64,000 bases of DNA, taken from NCBI RefSeq assembly GCF_030814995.1, contig NZ_JAUSVX010000002.1, positions 372,001-436,000 on the forward strand, written 5' to 3'. This DNA comes from Labrys wisconsinensis (GTDB taxonomy: Bacteria > Pseudomonadota > Alphaproteobacteria > Rhizobiales > Labraceae). The notes under the pieces are model-generated. The model was not told where the DNA came from. It saw only the letters and a program-made list of their open reading frames with translations, and searched no databases. The first letter of the stretch is position 1. Each line of letters begins with the position of its first letter. The translations under genes and the position numbers were made by a program. Shown here one piece after another: positions 52,813-60,511 of this stretch.

Positions 52813-53184
52813 ATGGCGAAAACCGTCATGATCGTGGAAGACAACGAGCTCAATATGAAGCTCTTTCACGATCTGTTGGAGGCGCACGGATACAATACCG
52901 TGCAGACCCGCAATGGCATCGACGTGATGGCTCTGGCCCGCCAGCATCGGCCGGACCTCATCTTGATGGACATCCAGCTGCCGGAGGTTTCCGGCCTCGA
53001 GGTCACACGCTGGCTGAAGGATGACGAGGAGCTGCGGAGCATTCCCGTGATCGCCATCACCGCCTTCGCCATGAAGGGCGACGAGGAGCGCATCCGCGAG
53101 GGCGGCTGCGAGGCCTATCTGTCGAAGCCGATTTCCGTGACGAAGTTTCTCGAGACGGTGAGAACGTATCTGGGGGAACGGTAA
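52813..53184 (+). CDS. divK: Single-domain response regulator DivK
   Basis: This 123-residue receiver domain has the acidic pocket VEDN (9-12), phosphoacceptor Asp53 in [13 protein letters not shown], Thr in [12 protein letters not shown] and Lys in YLSKPISV. DivK is a cell-cycle phosphosignal in alphaproteobacteria that acts with DivJ, PleC and DivL to control CtrA. It is followed by pleD after three bases, the conserved arrangement. Confidence 0.95.
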   Translation: MAKTVMIVEDNELNMKLFHDLLEAHGYNTVQTRNGIDVMALARQHRPDLILMDIQLPEVSGLEVTRWLKDDEELRSIPVIAITAFAMKGDEERIREGGCEAYLSKPISVTKFLETVRTYLGER

Positions 53185-53187
53185 TCC

Positions 53188-54561
53188 ATGACCGGACGCG
53201 TTCTCGTCGTCGACGACATCATCGCAAACGTCAAGCTCCTGGATGCGCGCCTGACGGCGGAGTATTTCGACGTCACCACCGCCACGTCCGGCACCGACGC
53301 CATCGACCTTTGCGAGCGCGCGCAGTGCGACATCGTGCTGCTCGACGTGATGATGCCGGGGATGGACGGCTTCGAGACCTGCCGGCGCCTCAAGGCCAAC
53401 CCGGCGACCTCCCACATTCCGGTGGTGATGGTCACGGCCCTCGACCAGCCCGCCGACCGGGTGAGGGGGCTGGAGGCCGGCGCCGACGACTTCCTCACCA
53501 AGCCGGTCAACGATATCGCGCTGCTGGCGCGCGTGCGCTCGCTGATCCGCCTCAAGATGGTGACCGACGAATTGCGCAAGCGCGAGAGCGCCTCGCGCGA
53601 GTTCGCCGTGCAGGGCGCGAGCGTGGACTTCTCGCCCGATTCCGGCCAGAACGCCAATATCCTGATCGTCGACGACCGGCTCTCCTCCCACGAGCGCCTG
53701 AACGCGGTGCTCCGCGACCACAATCGCGTCGACGTGGAGACCAGGCCGCAGGAGGCGCTGTTCCGCGCCGCCGAGGGCAATTACGACCTCGTCGTGATCT
53801 CCCTGGCGCTCGAGGACTATGACGGCCTGCGCCTGTGCAGCCAGATCCGCTCGCTCGACCGCACGCGCCAATTGCCCATGCTGATCCTGGCCGAGCCGGA
53901 AGACGATGCAAGGGTGCTGCGGGGCCTGGACATCGGCATCAACGACTATCTCATGCGGCCGATCGACCGCAACGAGCTGAGCGCCCGGGTGCGCACCCAG
54001 GTCCGGCGCAAGCGCTATGCCGACCGCCTGCGCAACAACGTGCAGTTCTCCCTCGAGATGGCGATGACGGACCCGCTGACGGGGCTGCACAACCGCCGCT
54101 ATTTCGAGGCCCATGCCGCTGCCGCGGTCGAGCAGTCGATCCGGCGCGACCGGCCGATGTCGATGCTGGTGCTCGACATCGACCTGTTCAAGTCGATCAA
54201 CGACAATTGGGGCCATGACGCCGGCGACGACGTGTTGCGGGAATTCGCCCATCGCGTCCGCAAGAACCTGCGCGGCATCGACCTCCCCTGCCGCGTCGGC
54301 GGCGAGGAATTCGTCATCATCATGCCCGAGACCGAGATGACGATCGCCACCGTGGTGGCCGAGCGGGTGCGGCGCAAGATCGAGCGCGACCCGTTCCTGA
54401 TCCATGGCGGCACCCGCTCGATCGCCGTGACCGTGTCGATCGGAGCGTCCTGTCTCAGCACGCCGGCGGATACAGTGCAGTCCATCCTCAAGCGCGCCGA
54501 CCAGGCGCTCTACCGCGCCAAGCGCGACGGCCGCAACCGCGTGGCAGCCGACGCAGCCTGA
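53188..54561 (+). CDS. pleD: Response regulator/diguanylate cyclase PleD
   Basis: This 457-residue protein has two receiver domains and a GGDEF domain. The first receiver has VVDD and phosphoacceptor Asp53 (LLDVMMPGMDGFE); the second is degenerate (VISLALEDYDGL). The cyclase has RVGGEEFVIIMPE (about 369-381) and the inhibitory I-site RxxD (RGID) five residues before it, so c-di-GMP feedback is expected. PleD drives the swarmer-to-stalked transition in Caulobacter. It is cotranscribed with divK. Confidence 0.95.
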   Translation: MTGRVLVVDDIIANVKLLDARLTAEYFDVTTATSGTDAIDLCERAQCDIVLLDVMMPGMDGFETCRRLKANPATSHIPVVMVTALDQPADRVRGLEAGADDFLTKPVNDIALLARVRSLIRLKMVTDELRKRESASREFAVQGASVDFSPDSGQNANILIVDDRLSSHERLNAVLRDHNRVDVETRPQEALFRAAEGNYDLVVISLALEDYDGLRLCSQIRSLDRTRQLPMLILAEPEDDARVLRGLDIGINDYLMRPIDRNELSARVRTQVRRKRYADRLRNNVQFSLEMAMTDPLTGLHNRRYFEAHAAAAVEQSIRRDRPMSMLVLDIDLFKSINDNWGHDAGDDVLREFAHRVRKNLRGIDLPCRVGGEEFVIIMPETEMTIATVVAERVRRKIERDPFLIHGGTRSIAVTVSIGASCLSTPADTVQSILKRADQALYRAKRDGRNRVAADAA

Positions 54562-54596
54562 GCGGAATGGCCGGGCGCCATCGAAGAGCTGCGCGG

Positions 54597-54637
54597 AATT
54601 TCTTGCAGAATCTCAATGCTTTGGCCGAGATTCGCGG
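54597..54637. repeat. Diverged fragment of the palindromic element at 6892
   Basis: About 40 bases align with 6931-6971 of the element in DUF1272: shared pieces are TGCAGA, TCTCAA, CTTTG/GTTTG, CGAGATTCGCGG versus GGAGTTTCGCGG, with two single-base gaps. Neither terminal repeat is complete, so this is an old or partial copy. Confidence 0.5.
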
Positions 54638-54694
54638 ACCCGGCCGGTGTCCCCGTCGGCAAAATCCCGCCTGGGGACGCATCGCCAAGTAATG

Positions 54695-54710
54695 TTAATG
54701 GTTTACTAAC
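54695..54710. promoter_or_regulatory. CtrA-like box TTAA-N7-CTAAC
   Basis: TTAATGGTTTACTAAC differs at one position from the CtrA consensus TTAA-N7-TTAAC. It lies downstream of pleD with no gene immediately following on the plus strand, so its target is unclear. Confidence 0.35.
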
Positions 54711-54954
54711 AATTCAGCGCGTCCGGCTGAGGTCGCCGCAATACGTTTCATTTGAACAAAATTGCAGATACCGTTCCAACGACGGCGAGGGGCAGCGCAT
54801 TGTCCCCCCCCCCCCTCGCCAGATCGGTCCCCGCACCCGAGTCCGCCGCAATCGCTCGGGTTCGTGGGGCACGGCCGGCGGACGGGTCTGTCGAGTGGCC
54901 TCCTTGTCGTCCCGCTCCGCCGGTCACCTTTTCGGGCGGTTCCGCAATGACAAA

Positions 54955-54976
54955 GGGCGCCTCGCGGCGCCCTTTT
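54955..54976. terminator. Intrinsic terminator (rpmG end)
   Basis: GGGCGCC (54955-54961) and GGCGCCC (54966-54972) form a perfect stem with a four-base loop, followed by TTTT on the plus strand and by TTTG on the minus strand. It lies 22 bases beyond the rpmG stop and can act in both directions. Confidence 0.75.
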
Positions 54977-54997
54977 CCGTGCTGGGAACGATCGATC

Positions 54998-55165
54998 TTA
55001 CTTGATCTTCGATTCCTTGAACTCCACGTGCTTGCGCGCGACGGGATCGTACTTCTTCATCGCGAGCTTTTCGGTGGTGGTTCGGGTGTTCTTCTTGGTC
55101 ACATAGAAATAGCCGGTGTCGGCGGTCGACACGAGCTTGATCTTGATCGTCGCAGCCTTGGCCAT
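54998..55165 (-). CDS. rpmG: 50S ribosomal protein L33
   Basis: This 55-residue protein begins [20 protein letters not shown] and continues [20 protein letters not shown], ending VEFKESKIK: this is the Cys-less form of L33 typical of alphaproteobacteria. It was read directly from the sequence since it is short. The ATG at 55165 follows GGAG with good spacing. A strong hairpin terminator follows. Confidence 0.96.
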   Translation of the reverse strand: MAKAATIKIKLVSTADTGYFYVTKKNTRTTTEKLAMKKYDPVARKHVEFKESKIK

Positions 55166-55310
55166 GATGGTCTCCGGAGCAGTCCCGCCGCCGGGCGATC
55201 GCCAACGGCAACAGCGGCCGCGCCCGAGCGCAGCCTTCGAGTGGGCCGCACACTACTCACGGCGCGCTCGAAGTCAACCAGGACGCGGATGAAAATCCGA
55301 CCGTGCCGGT

Positions 55311-56492
55311 TCAGTCGCGCCGCGCCGCCATCCGCATGGCGACCAGCACGCAATAGGCGGCGCACAGAGCGGCGACGGCATAGGCGAAGCCGTGCGGGCG
55401 GACGGCGTCGACGACGACGCCGACGGCCGGCGACCCGACGAACATGCCGAAGGCGTAGAGCATGACGAAGGCGGCGTTGGCGGTGGCGAGCTCCGAGCCG
55501 GTGAAGCGCGCCCCGAGATGGGCGAGGCCGACGGTGTAGAGGCCGCCGACCACGCCGCCGGTGACGAACACCAGCGCCATCATCGCCGTGGGCGTCCCGG
55601 CAGCGAACGGCAGGGCCAGGACCCCGGCCAGGGTGACGAGGGCGCAGACCAGGATCAGCAGCCGGCGGTCCATGCGGTCGGACAGAATGCCGATCGGCAC
55701 CTGCGACAGGACGTTGCCGAGCCCGAACAGGGTCAGCAGCAGGGCGGCCTGCGCCGTCGTCAGCCCGATAATCTCGCCGTAGAGCGGCAGGAAGGCGAAG
55801 CTGCTCTGCTCCACCGCGCCGTAGAGGAAGCTCGCCAGCGTGGCGATCGGCGCCAGCAGCACCAGCGTCCAGGCATTGCCCCGCGCCTTGCCCTCGAGCG
55901 GCGGCGCGCCGTCGCCGGCCAGCAGGATGGGCAGGGCGGCGACGGCGAAGAAGGAGGCGCCGATGAAGAACAGGGTCTGGCTCGCGCCGCCGGCGGCGGC
56001 CAGCAGCGCCGGGCCGGCGGCGAAGCCCAGCGACAGGGCCGTGGCGTAGATGCCCATGATCATGCCGCGGCGGGCGGGCGGCGCGGTGGCGGCGATCCAG
56101 TACTCGGAGAGGACGAACAGCGTGCCCACCGAGGCGCCGAACACGAAGCGCAGCGCGAACCAGGCGGCGAGCGAGTCGAAGGCGGGGAACAGCGCCATCA
56201 TGGTGCCGCCGCTGGCGAGGGTGAGGAACAGCAGGGCCCTCAGCCCGATCGCCTTGGCGACGCGCGGGATCAGTGGTGCCATCATCAACGTCGCCGAGCT
56301 GCCGAACGCGGTGTTGAGGCCGATCACCGTGGCGGAGATGCCCCGGCCGGCCATGACCAGCGAGATCAGCGGCGAGGACAGGGACAGCGCCACGCCGACC
56401 AGGGTGATGCAGGTGATCGCCGCCCCGATGGTCATGGCATGGCGGCGGATCGGCATCTGCGCGGTCATGGCGTCCTGCGGGGAATCGGGCAT
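55311..56492 (-). CDS. MFS transporter
   Basis: This 393-residue protein has about 12 hydrophobic segments and the MFS loop motif SDRMDRRLLILV (the A-like motif between helices 8 and 9), plus SEYWIAATAPPARRGMIMGIYATALSLGFAAGP. The pattern is that of the YcaD/MFS_1 group of small drug or metabolite exporters. The ATG at 56492 overlaps the stop of the NUDIX gene by one base (TGATG), so they are cotranscribed. The substrate is unknown. Confidence 0.9.
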   Translation of the reverse strand: MPDSPQDAMTAQMPIRRHAMTIGAAITCITLVGVALSLSSPLISLVMAGRGISATVIGLNTAFGSSATLMMAPLIPRVAKAIGLRALLFLTLASGGTMMALFPAFDSLAAWFALRFVFGASVGTLFVLSEYWIAATAPPARRGMIMGIYATALSLGFAAGPALLAAAGGASQTLFFIGASFFAVAALPILLAGDGAPPLEGKARGNAWTLVLLAPIATLASFLYGAVEQSSFAFLPLYGEIIGLTTAQAALLLTLFGLGNVLSQVPIGILSDRMDRRLLILVCALVTLAGVLALPFAAGTPTAMMALVFVTGGVVGGLYTVGLAHLGARFTGSELATANAAFVMLYAFGMFVGSPAVGVVVDAVRPHGFAYAVAALCAAYCVLVAMRMAARRD

Positions 56493-57259
56493 CAGATCTC
56501 GTCCCGCAGCCATCGCCCCCGACGCTCGTAGAAGAAGGGCACCGGCAGGTCGCGCTCGAGTCCCTGCTCGAGACGCGTCGCCACCTCGTCGAGGATCACC
56601 TGGGTGATCTCGGCGACATGGCCGCGACTCGCCTCGGCGAAGGTGAACCAGCCGATCTCGACCAGCTCGGACTCGGCGCTGACCACGCCCTCGAGCCGGT
56701 GGGCGACGCCGGCGGCGTCGGCGGCGAAGAATCGCGTATCGAAGCGCCGCGGCAGCCACGGCGGCGTGATGGCGCGCGCGACGAAATAGAGCGCCTCCAG
56801 CGAGGGATAGACCGCGTGCTCGGCGAAGGGGCGCCAGGCCGGGCTGGGCGCGGAGGGGGCGCCGCAGTCGCCGGCGCCGAACAGAATCCCGGTCTCCTCC
56901 GCCGTTTCGCGGATGGCGCAGAGGGCCAGGGCCCGGGCCTTGGCGGCGCCTGTCCGGCCGGCGCGGGCCATGACGTTGCGTTCGGTGTGGGGCGGCAGGG
57001 TGCCGTAGGCCCGCATGACACGATCGGACGGCTCGGCGCGGCCGCCCGGGAACACCATGAAGCCCGGCATGAACTTGTGCCCGTCATGACGCCGGCCCAT
57101 CAGCACCCGGGGCTGGCGCCCGGACCGGTCGATGACGATCAGGCTGGCGGCGTCGGCCGGGCGCACGGCCGGGGTGCCCGCGGCGGCGCGGGGCGTCGTG
57201 CGGAGATGGGTGATGTCTTCGGCCAAGGCGGGCGTCCTGTTCGGGCGGACGCCTAGCAT
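56492..57259 (-). CDS. NUDIX hydrolase
   Basis: This 255-residue protein has FMPGFMVFPGGRAEPSDRV and LCAIRETAEETGILFG, the Nudix REUxEExG core, separated by a long insert, as in the larger COG0494-type members. FTFAEASRGHVAEITQVILDEV follows. The substrate is probably a nucleoside diphosphate derivative but cannot be fixed. It is translationally coupled with the downstream MFS gene. Confidence 0.9.
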   Translation of the reverse strand: MLGVRPNRTPALAEDITHLRTTPRAAAGTPAVRPADAASLIVIDRSGRQPRVLMGRRHDGHKFMPGFMVFPGGRAEPSDRVMRAYGTLPPHTERNVMARAGRTGAAKARALALCAIRETAEETGILFGAGDCGAPSAPSPAWRPFAEHAVYPSLEALYFVARAITPPWLPRRFDTRFFAADAAGVAHRLEGVVSAESELVEIGWFTFAEASRGHVAEITQVILDEVATRLEQGLERDLPVPFFYERRGRWLRDEI

Positions 57260-57306
57260 GGCGCAGGGGCGAGGGCCAGGAGGCGGTCGGGCGTGCTGCC
57301 GCCGGG

Positions 57307-57723
57307 TCAGGCCTTCAGGATGGGCCTCGGGTCGTCAGCGTCGGGGCCGCCGGCGAAGCCGTGCATCCGGGTGGCCCATTGCAGCCCGACGATCGCTCCC
57401 TTGATGCACGGCAGCAGCACGAGCGACAGGATCACGGTGAGCGGCAGCCAGATGATCATGTGCAGCCAGATCGCCGGGTGATAGGCGATCTCCGTCGCCA
57501 GCACCCCGCCGACGACGACGTGGCCGACGATCAGCATGGTGAAGTAGGGCGGCGCGTCGTCGGCCTGGTGGTGGTAGAGCGCCTCGCCGCAGGCCGGGCA
57601 ATGGTCCGCCACCTTGAGATAGGCGCGGAACAGCTTGCCGCGGCCGCAGCGCGGGCAGCGGCAGCGAAAGCCGCGCCCCATCGCCAGCCCGACATCCCGC
57701 TCCGGCTCGCCGGCCTGCGTCAT
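57307..57723 (-). CDS. DUF983 membrane protein
   Basis: This 138-residue protein matches DUF983: RGFRCRCPRCGRGKLFRAYLKV and HCPACGEALYHHQADDAPPY hold two CxxC zinc pairs, followed by two transmembrane helices (FTMLIVGHVVVGGVLATEIA and MIIWLPLTVILSLVLLPCIKG). The ATG at 57723 overlaps the rnr stop, so it is translated from the rnr message. Function is unknown. Confidence 0.9.
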   Translation of the reverse strand: MTQAGEPERDVGLAMGRGFRCRCPRCGRGKLFRAYLKVADHCPACGEALYHHQADDAPPYFTMLIVGHVVVGGVLATEIAYHPAIWLHMIIWLPLTVILSLVLLPCIKGAIVGLQWATRMHGFAGGPDADDPRPILKA

Positions 57724-60026
57724 CACCTCGCTCCCTTGCCTCTGCGCAGCGGCCCTGCCTTGCGGCCGGACGGCTTGCGGTCGGTGATCCGCGGGCGCTT
57801 CATCCCCCCCGATCGGCGGCCGCGTGCCTGGCCCTGGCGCCCACCCGAGACGATCTCGAAGCGCAGCGCCCCGGCAAACGGCGCGGCTTCCACCAGCTTC
57901 ACCGAGACGAGATCGCCGAGCTGGTAGGATTCGCCGGTCGCGGCGCCGACGAGCTGATGTGCGTCTTCCTCGAAGCGATAGTAATCGTGACCGATCGTCG
58001 CGGCGGGCACGAAGCCGTCGGCGCCGGTGTCGAGCAATTTCACGAACAGGCCGGACTTGATGACGCCGGACACCCGTCCCTCGAAGATCGTGCCGACCTT
58101 GTCGGCGAGGAAATGGGCGATCAGCCGGTCGATGGTCTCGCGCTCGGCCGTCATGGCCCGGCGCTCGCAGGCGGAGATGCGCGCGCCGACATCGGCCAGC
58201 ACCGCCGGCGTCATCGAGTCGGGCAGCCCGTCGTCGCCGAGGCGCAGCGCCCGGATCAGGGCACGGTGGACGATCAGGTCGGCATAGCGGCGGATCGGCG
58301 AGGTGAAATGGGCGTAGCGCCGCAGGTTGAGGCCGAAATGGCCGATATTCTCGGCCGCGTACTCGGCCTGGGACTGGGAGCGCAGCACCACTTCGTTGAC
58401 GAGATGGGCGTTGTCGGACCCGGCGACACGCTCCAGCACATCGTTGAACTGCGCCGCCCGCAAGGCCCCCTGCTTGGAGAAGTTGATGTCGAGCGAGCGC
58501 AGGAACTCGCGCAGCGCCACGATCTTCTCCATCGAGGGCTCGTCGTGCACGCGATAGACCAGCGGCGTCTTCTTCGCCTCCAGCGTCTCGGCCGCGGCGA
58601 CGTTGGCGAGGATCATGAACTCCTCGATCAGGCGATGGGCGTCCAGGCGGTCGGGAATGACGACGCGGTCGACGGTGCCGTCGTGCTTGAGCAGGATCTT
58701 GCGTTCGGGCAGGTCGAGGTCGAGCGGCCCACGCTGGTCGCGTGCCTGCTTGACGCAGGCATAGGCGGCCCAGAGCGGCCGCAGCACGGGGTCGAGCAGC
58801 GGGCCGGTGGTCTCGTCCGTCACGCCGTCGATGGCGCGCTGCGCCTGCTGGTAGGCGAGCTTGGCGGCCGAGCGCATCATCACCCGATGGAAGCCGTGGC
58901 GCAGCTTGTGGCCGTCGGCGGCGATGAACATGCGCACGGCAAGGGCAGGGCGATCCTCGCCGGCGCGCAGCGAGCAGAGGTCATTGGAGATGCGCTCGGG
59001 CAGCATCGGCACCACCCGGTCGGGGAAATAGACCGAGTTGCCGCGGATCAGCGCCTCGCGGTCGAGCGCCGAGTCCGGCCGGACATAGGCGGCGACGTCG
59101 GCGATGGCGACGGTGACGATGTGCCCGCCGGGATTGGCCGGGTCCGGGTCGGGCTCGGCATGCACCGCATCGTCGTGATCCTTGGCGTCGTGGGGGTCGA
59201 TGGTGATCAGCGGCAGTCGCCGCCAATCCTCGCGGCCCGACAGGGTCATCGGCCTGGCGGCCGCGGCCTCCGCCAGCGTGTCGGCGCGGAAGACGTGCGG
59301 GATGTCGTGGACGTGGATGGCGATCAGGCTGACCGCCTTCTCGCTGCCGACCGGGCCGACGCGCTCGACCACGCGGGCCGACGGCACGCCGCCGCGCCGG
59401 CGCACCGGCTCGATGGCGACGAGATCGCCGTCCTCGGCGCCATGGGTATCGGCAGCATGGACGGGCATGTCGCGGCCGGCGCTGCGCTTGTCGACCGGCT
59501 GCACCCGCCCGCCGCCGTCGGGCGTGCCGCGGTAGACGCCGAGCATGCGAGCGCGCTGGCGCTCCAGCACCTTGACGACGCGGCCGGCCGGCAGTCCGGG
59601 GCTGCCGCCGTCGGCTAGGCGCAGCAGCACGCGGGAGCCGACGCCCGGCGCCGGGCCGCCCAGGCGCTTGGGCACGACCACCAGGATGCGCGGCGCAGGG
59701 CCGCGGGCCTCGTCCCAGTCGGCCGGCGAGGCGATGAGCTCGCCGTCGCGGTCGCGGCCGGTGATGTCGGCGGGAAAGACGGCGGGCAGGGCGCCGGGCG
59801 CCGAAAGGCCCTTGCGGCCGCGCTCCAGCAGGCCTTCCCCCTCGAATTCGGCCAGGAGATGCTTGAGGGCGATCTTGTCCTCGCCGCCGAGGCCGAACTC
59901 GCGGGCGATCTCGCGCTTGCCGGCGCGGCCCTGCGAGCGGGCGACGAAGGCGAGGATCTCGTCGCGGCTGGGGAGATGGGAGGCCTCTTGCGGCCCTCCC
60001 TCGGTATTTCGTGATTTTCGTGTCAT
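57723..60026 (-). CDS. rnr: Ribonuclease R
   Basis: This 767-residue 3'-5' exoribonuclease shows cold-shock domains, the RNB catalytic block LITIDPHDAKDHDDAVHAE (metal-binding Asp cluster) with VTVAIADVAAYVRPDSALD, YFPDRVVPMLPERISNDLCSL, and a C-terminal S1 domain (GTIFEGRVSGVIKSGLFVKL). The tail is Lys/Arg-rich. RNase R degrades structured RNA and acts in tmRNA-linked quality control. The ATG at 60026 gives full length. Confidence 0.96.
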   Translation of the reverse strand: MTRKSRNTEGGPQEASHLPSRDEILAFVARSQGRAGKREIAREFGLGGEDKIALKHLLAEFEGEGLLERGRKGLSAPGALPAVFPADITGRDRDGELIASPADWDEARGPAPRILVVVPKRLGGPAPGVGSRVLLRLADGGSPGLPAGRVVKVLERQRARMLGVYRGTPDGGGRVQPVDKRSAGRDMPVHAADTHGAEDGDLVAIEPVRRRGGVPSARVVERVGPVGSEKAVSLIAIHVHDIPHVFRADTLAEAAAARPMTLSGREDWRRLPLITIDPHDAKDHDDAVHAEPDPDPANPGGHIVTVAIADVAAYVRPDSALDREALIRGNSVYFPDRVVPMLPERISNDLCSLRAGEDRPALAVRMFIAADGHKLRHGFHRVMMRSAAKLAYQQAQRAIDGVTDETTGPLLDPVLRPLWAAYACVKQARDQRGPLDLDLPERKILLKHDGTVDRVVIPDRLDAHRLIEEFMILANVAAAETLEAKKTPLVYRVHDEPSMEKIVALREFLRSLDINFSKQGALRAAQFNDVLERVAGSDNAHLVNEVVLRSQSQAEYAAENIGHFGLNLRRYAHFTSPIRRYADLIVHRALIRALRLGDDGLPDSMTPAVLADVGARISACERRAMTAERETIDRLIAHFLADKVGTIFEGRVSGVIKSGLFVKLLDTGADGFVPAATIGHDYYRFEEDAHQLVGAATGESYQLGDLVSVKLVEAAPFAGALRFEIVSGGRQGQARGRRSGGMKRPRITDRKPSGRKAGPLRRGKGAR

Positions 60027-60099
60027 TGGGTGCTTGTAGCAGGAAATTGCAAAGGGCAGTGCGATTGCCGGCGCGCTGCGCCTGGGCGATCATCGTGCC

Positions 60100-60477
60100 A
60101 TGGGGACCAAGCTCACGGTCTGGTACAACACGCGGTGCCCGGTTTGCGATGCCGGCATCGATCGCCAGCGCAACAAGCTGATCGCGGCAATCGAGGCCGG
60201 CGCCATCGAGTTCCGCGACATCAACCTGGAGCCGGAGGCGCTGGCCGCCCATGGCGCCGCGCTCGACGACGTGCGTCGCCGCCTGCATGCCGTGGACGAA
60301 GCGGGGCGCCTCCTCACTGGTGCCGACGTGGCGGTCGCCATCTGGCGGCGCACCCCGGGCGAGGCCTGGCTGGCCACGCTGGTCGGCGCGCCCGGCCTAA
60401 TCCAGGTGGCGCGCCTCGGCTATGATCGCTTCGCAGATATGTTGTTCGCCTGGAACAAGCGCAAGGGGCGCTGGTGA
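60100..60477 (+). CDS. DCC-family thiol-disulfide protein (DUF393)
   Basis: This 125-residue protein begins LTVWYNTRCPVCDAGIDRQR, the DUF393/DCC motif with a CxxC pair at about 13-16, followed by EFRDINLEP, LHAVDEAGRLLTGADVAVAI and the C-terminal LGYDRFADMLFAWNKRKGRW. The usual YDG before the first Cys is YNT. The family is thought to be redox-active. It lies between divergent rnr and convergent topA. Confidence 0.88.
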   Translation: MGTKLTVWYNTRCPVCDAGIDRQRNKLIAAIEAGAIEFRDINLEPEALAAHGAALDDVRRRLHAVDEAGRLLTGADVAVAIWRRTPGEAWLATLVGAPGLIQVARLGYDRFADMLFAWNKRKGRW

Positions 60478-60511
60478 GGCGCACGTGGGGCCCGGCGCCG
60501 TGGCGGCCGGA

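Larger units (their letters stand above)
54562..54997. other. 436-base intergenic region after pleD
   Basis: This stretch holds a diverged repeat fragment (54597-54637), a TTAA-N7-CTAAC motif (54695-54710), a run of 12 C (54804-54815) and the rpmG terminator. No convincing gene is visible on either strand. Confidence 0.6.
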
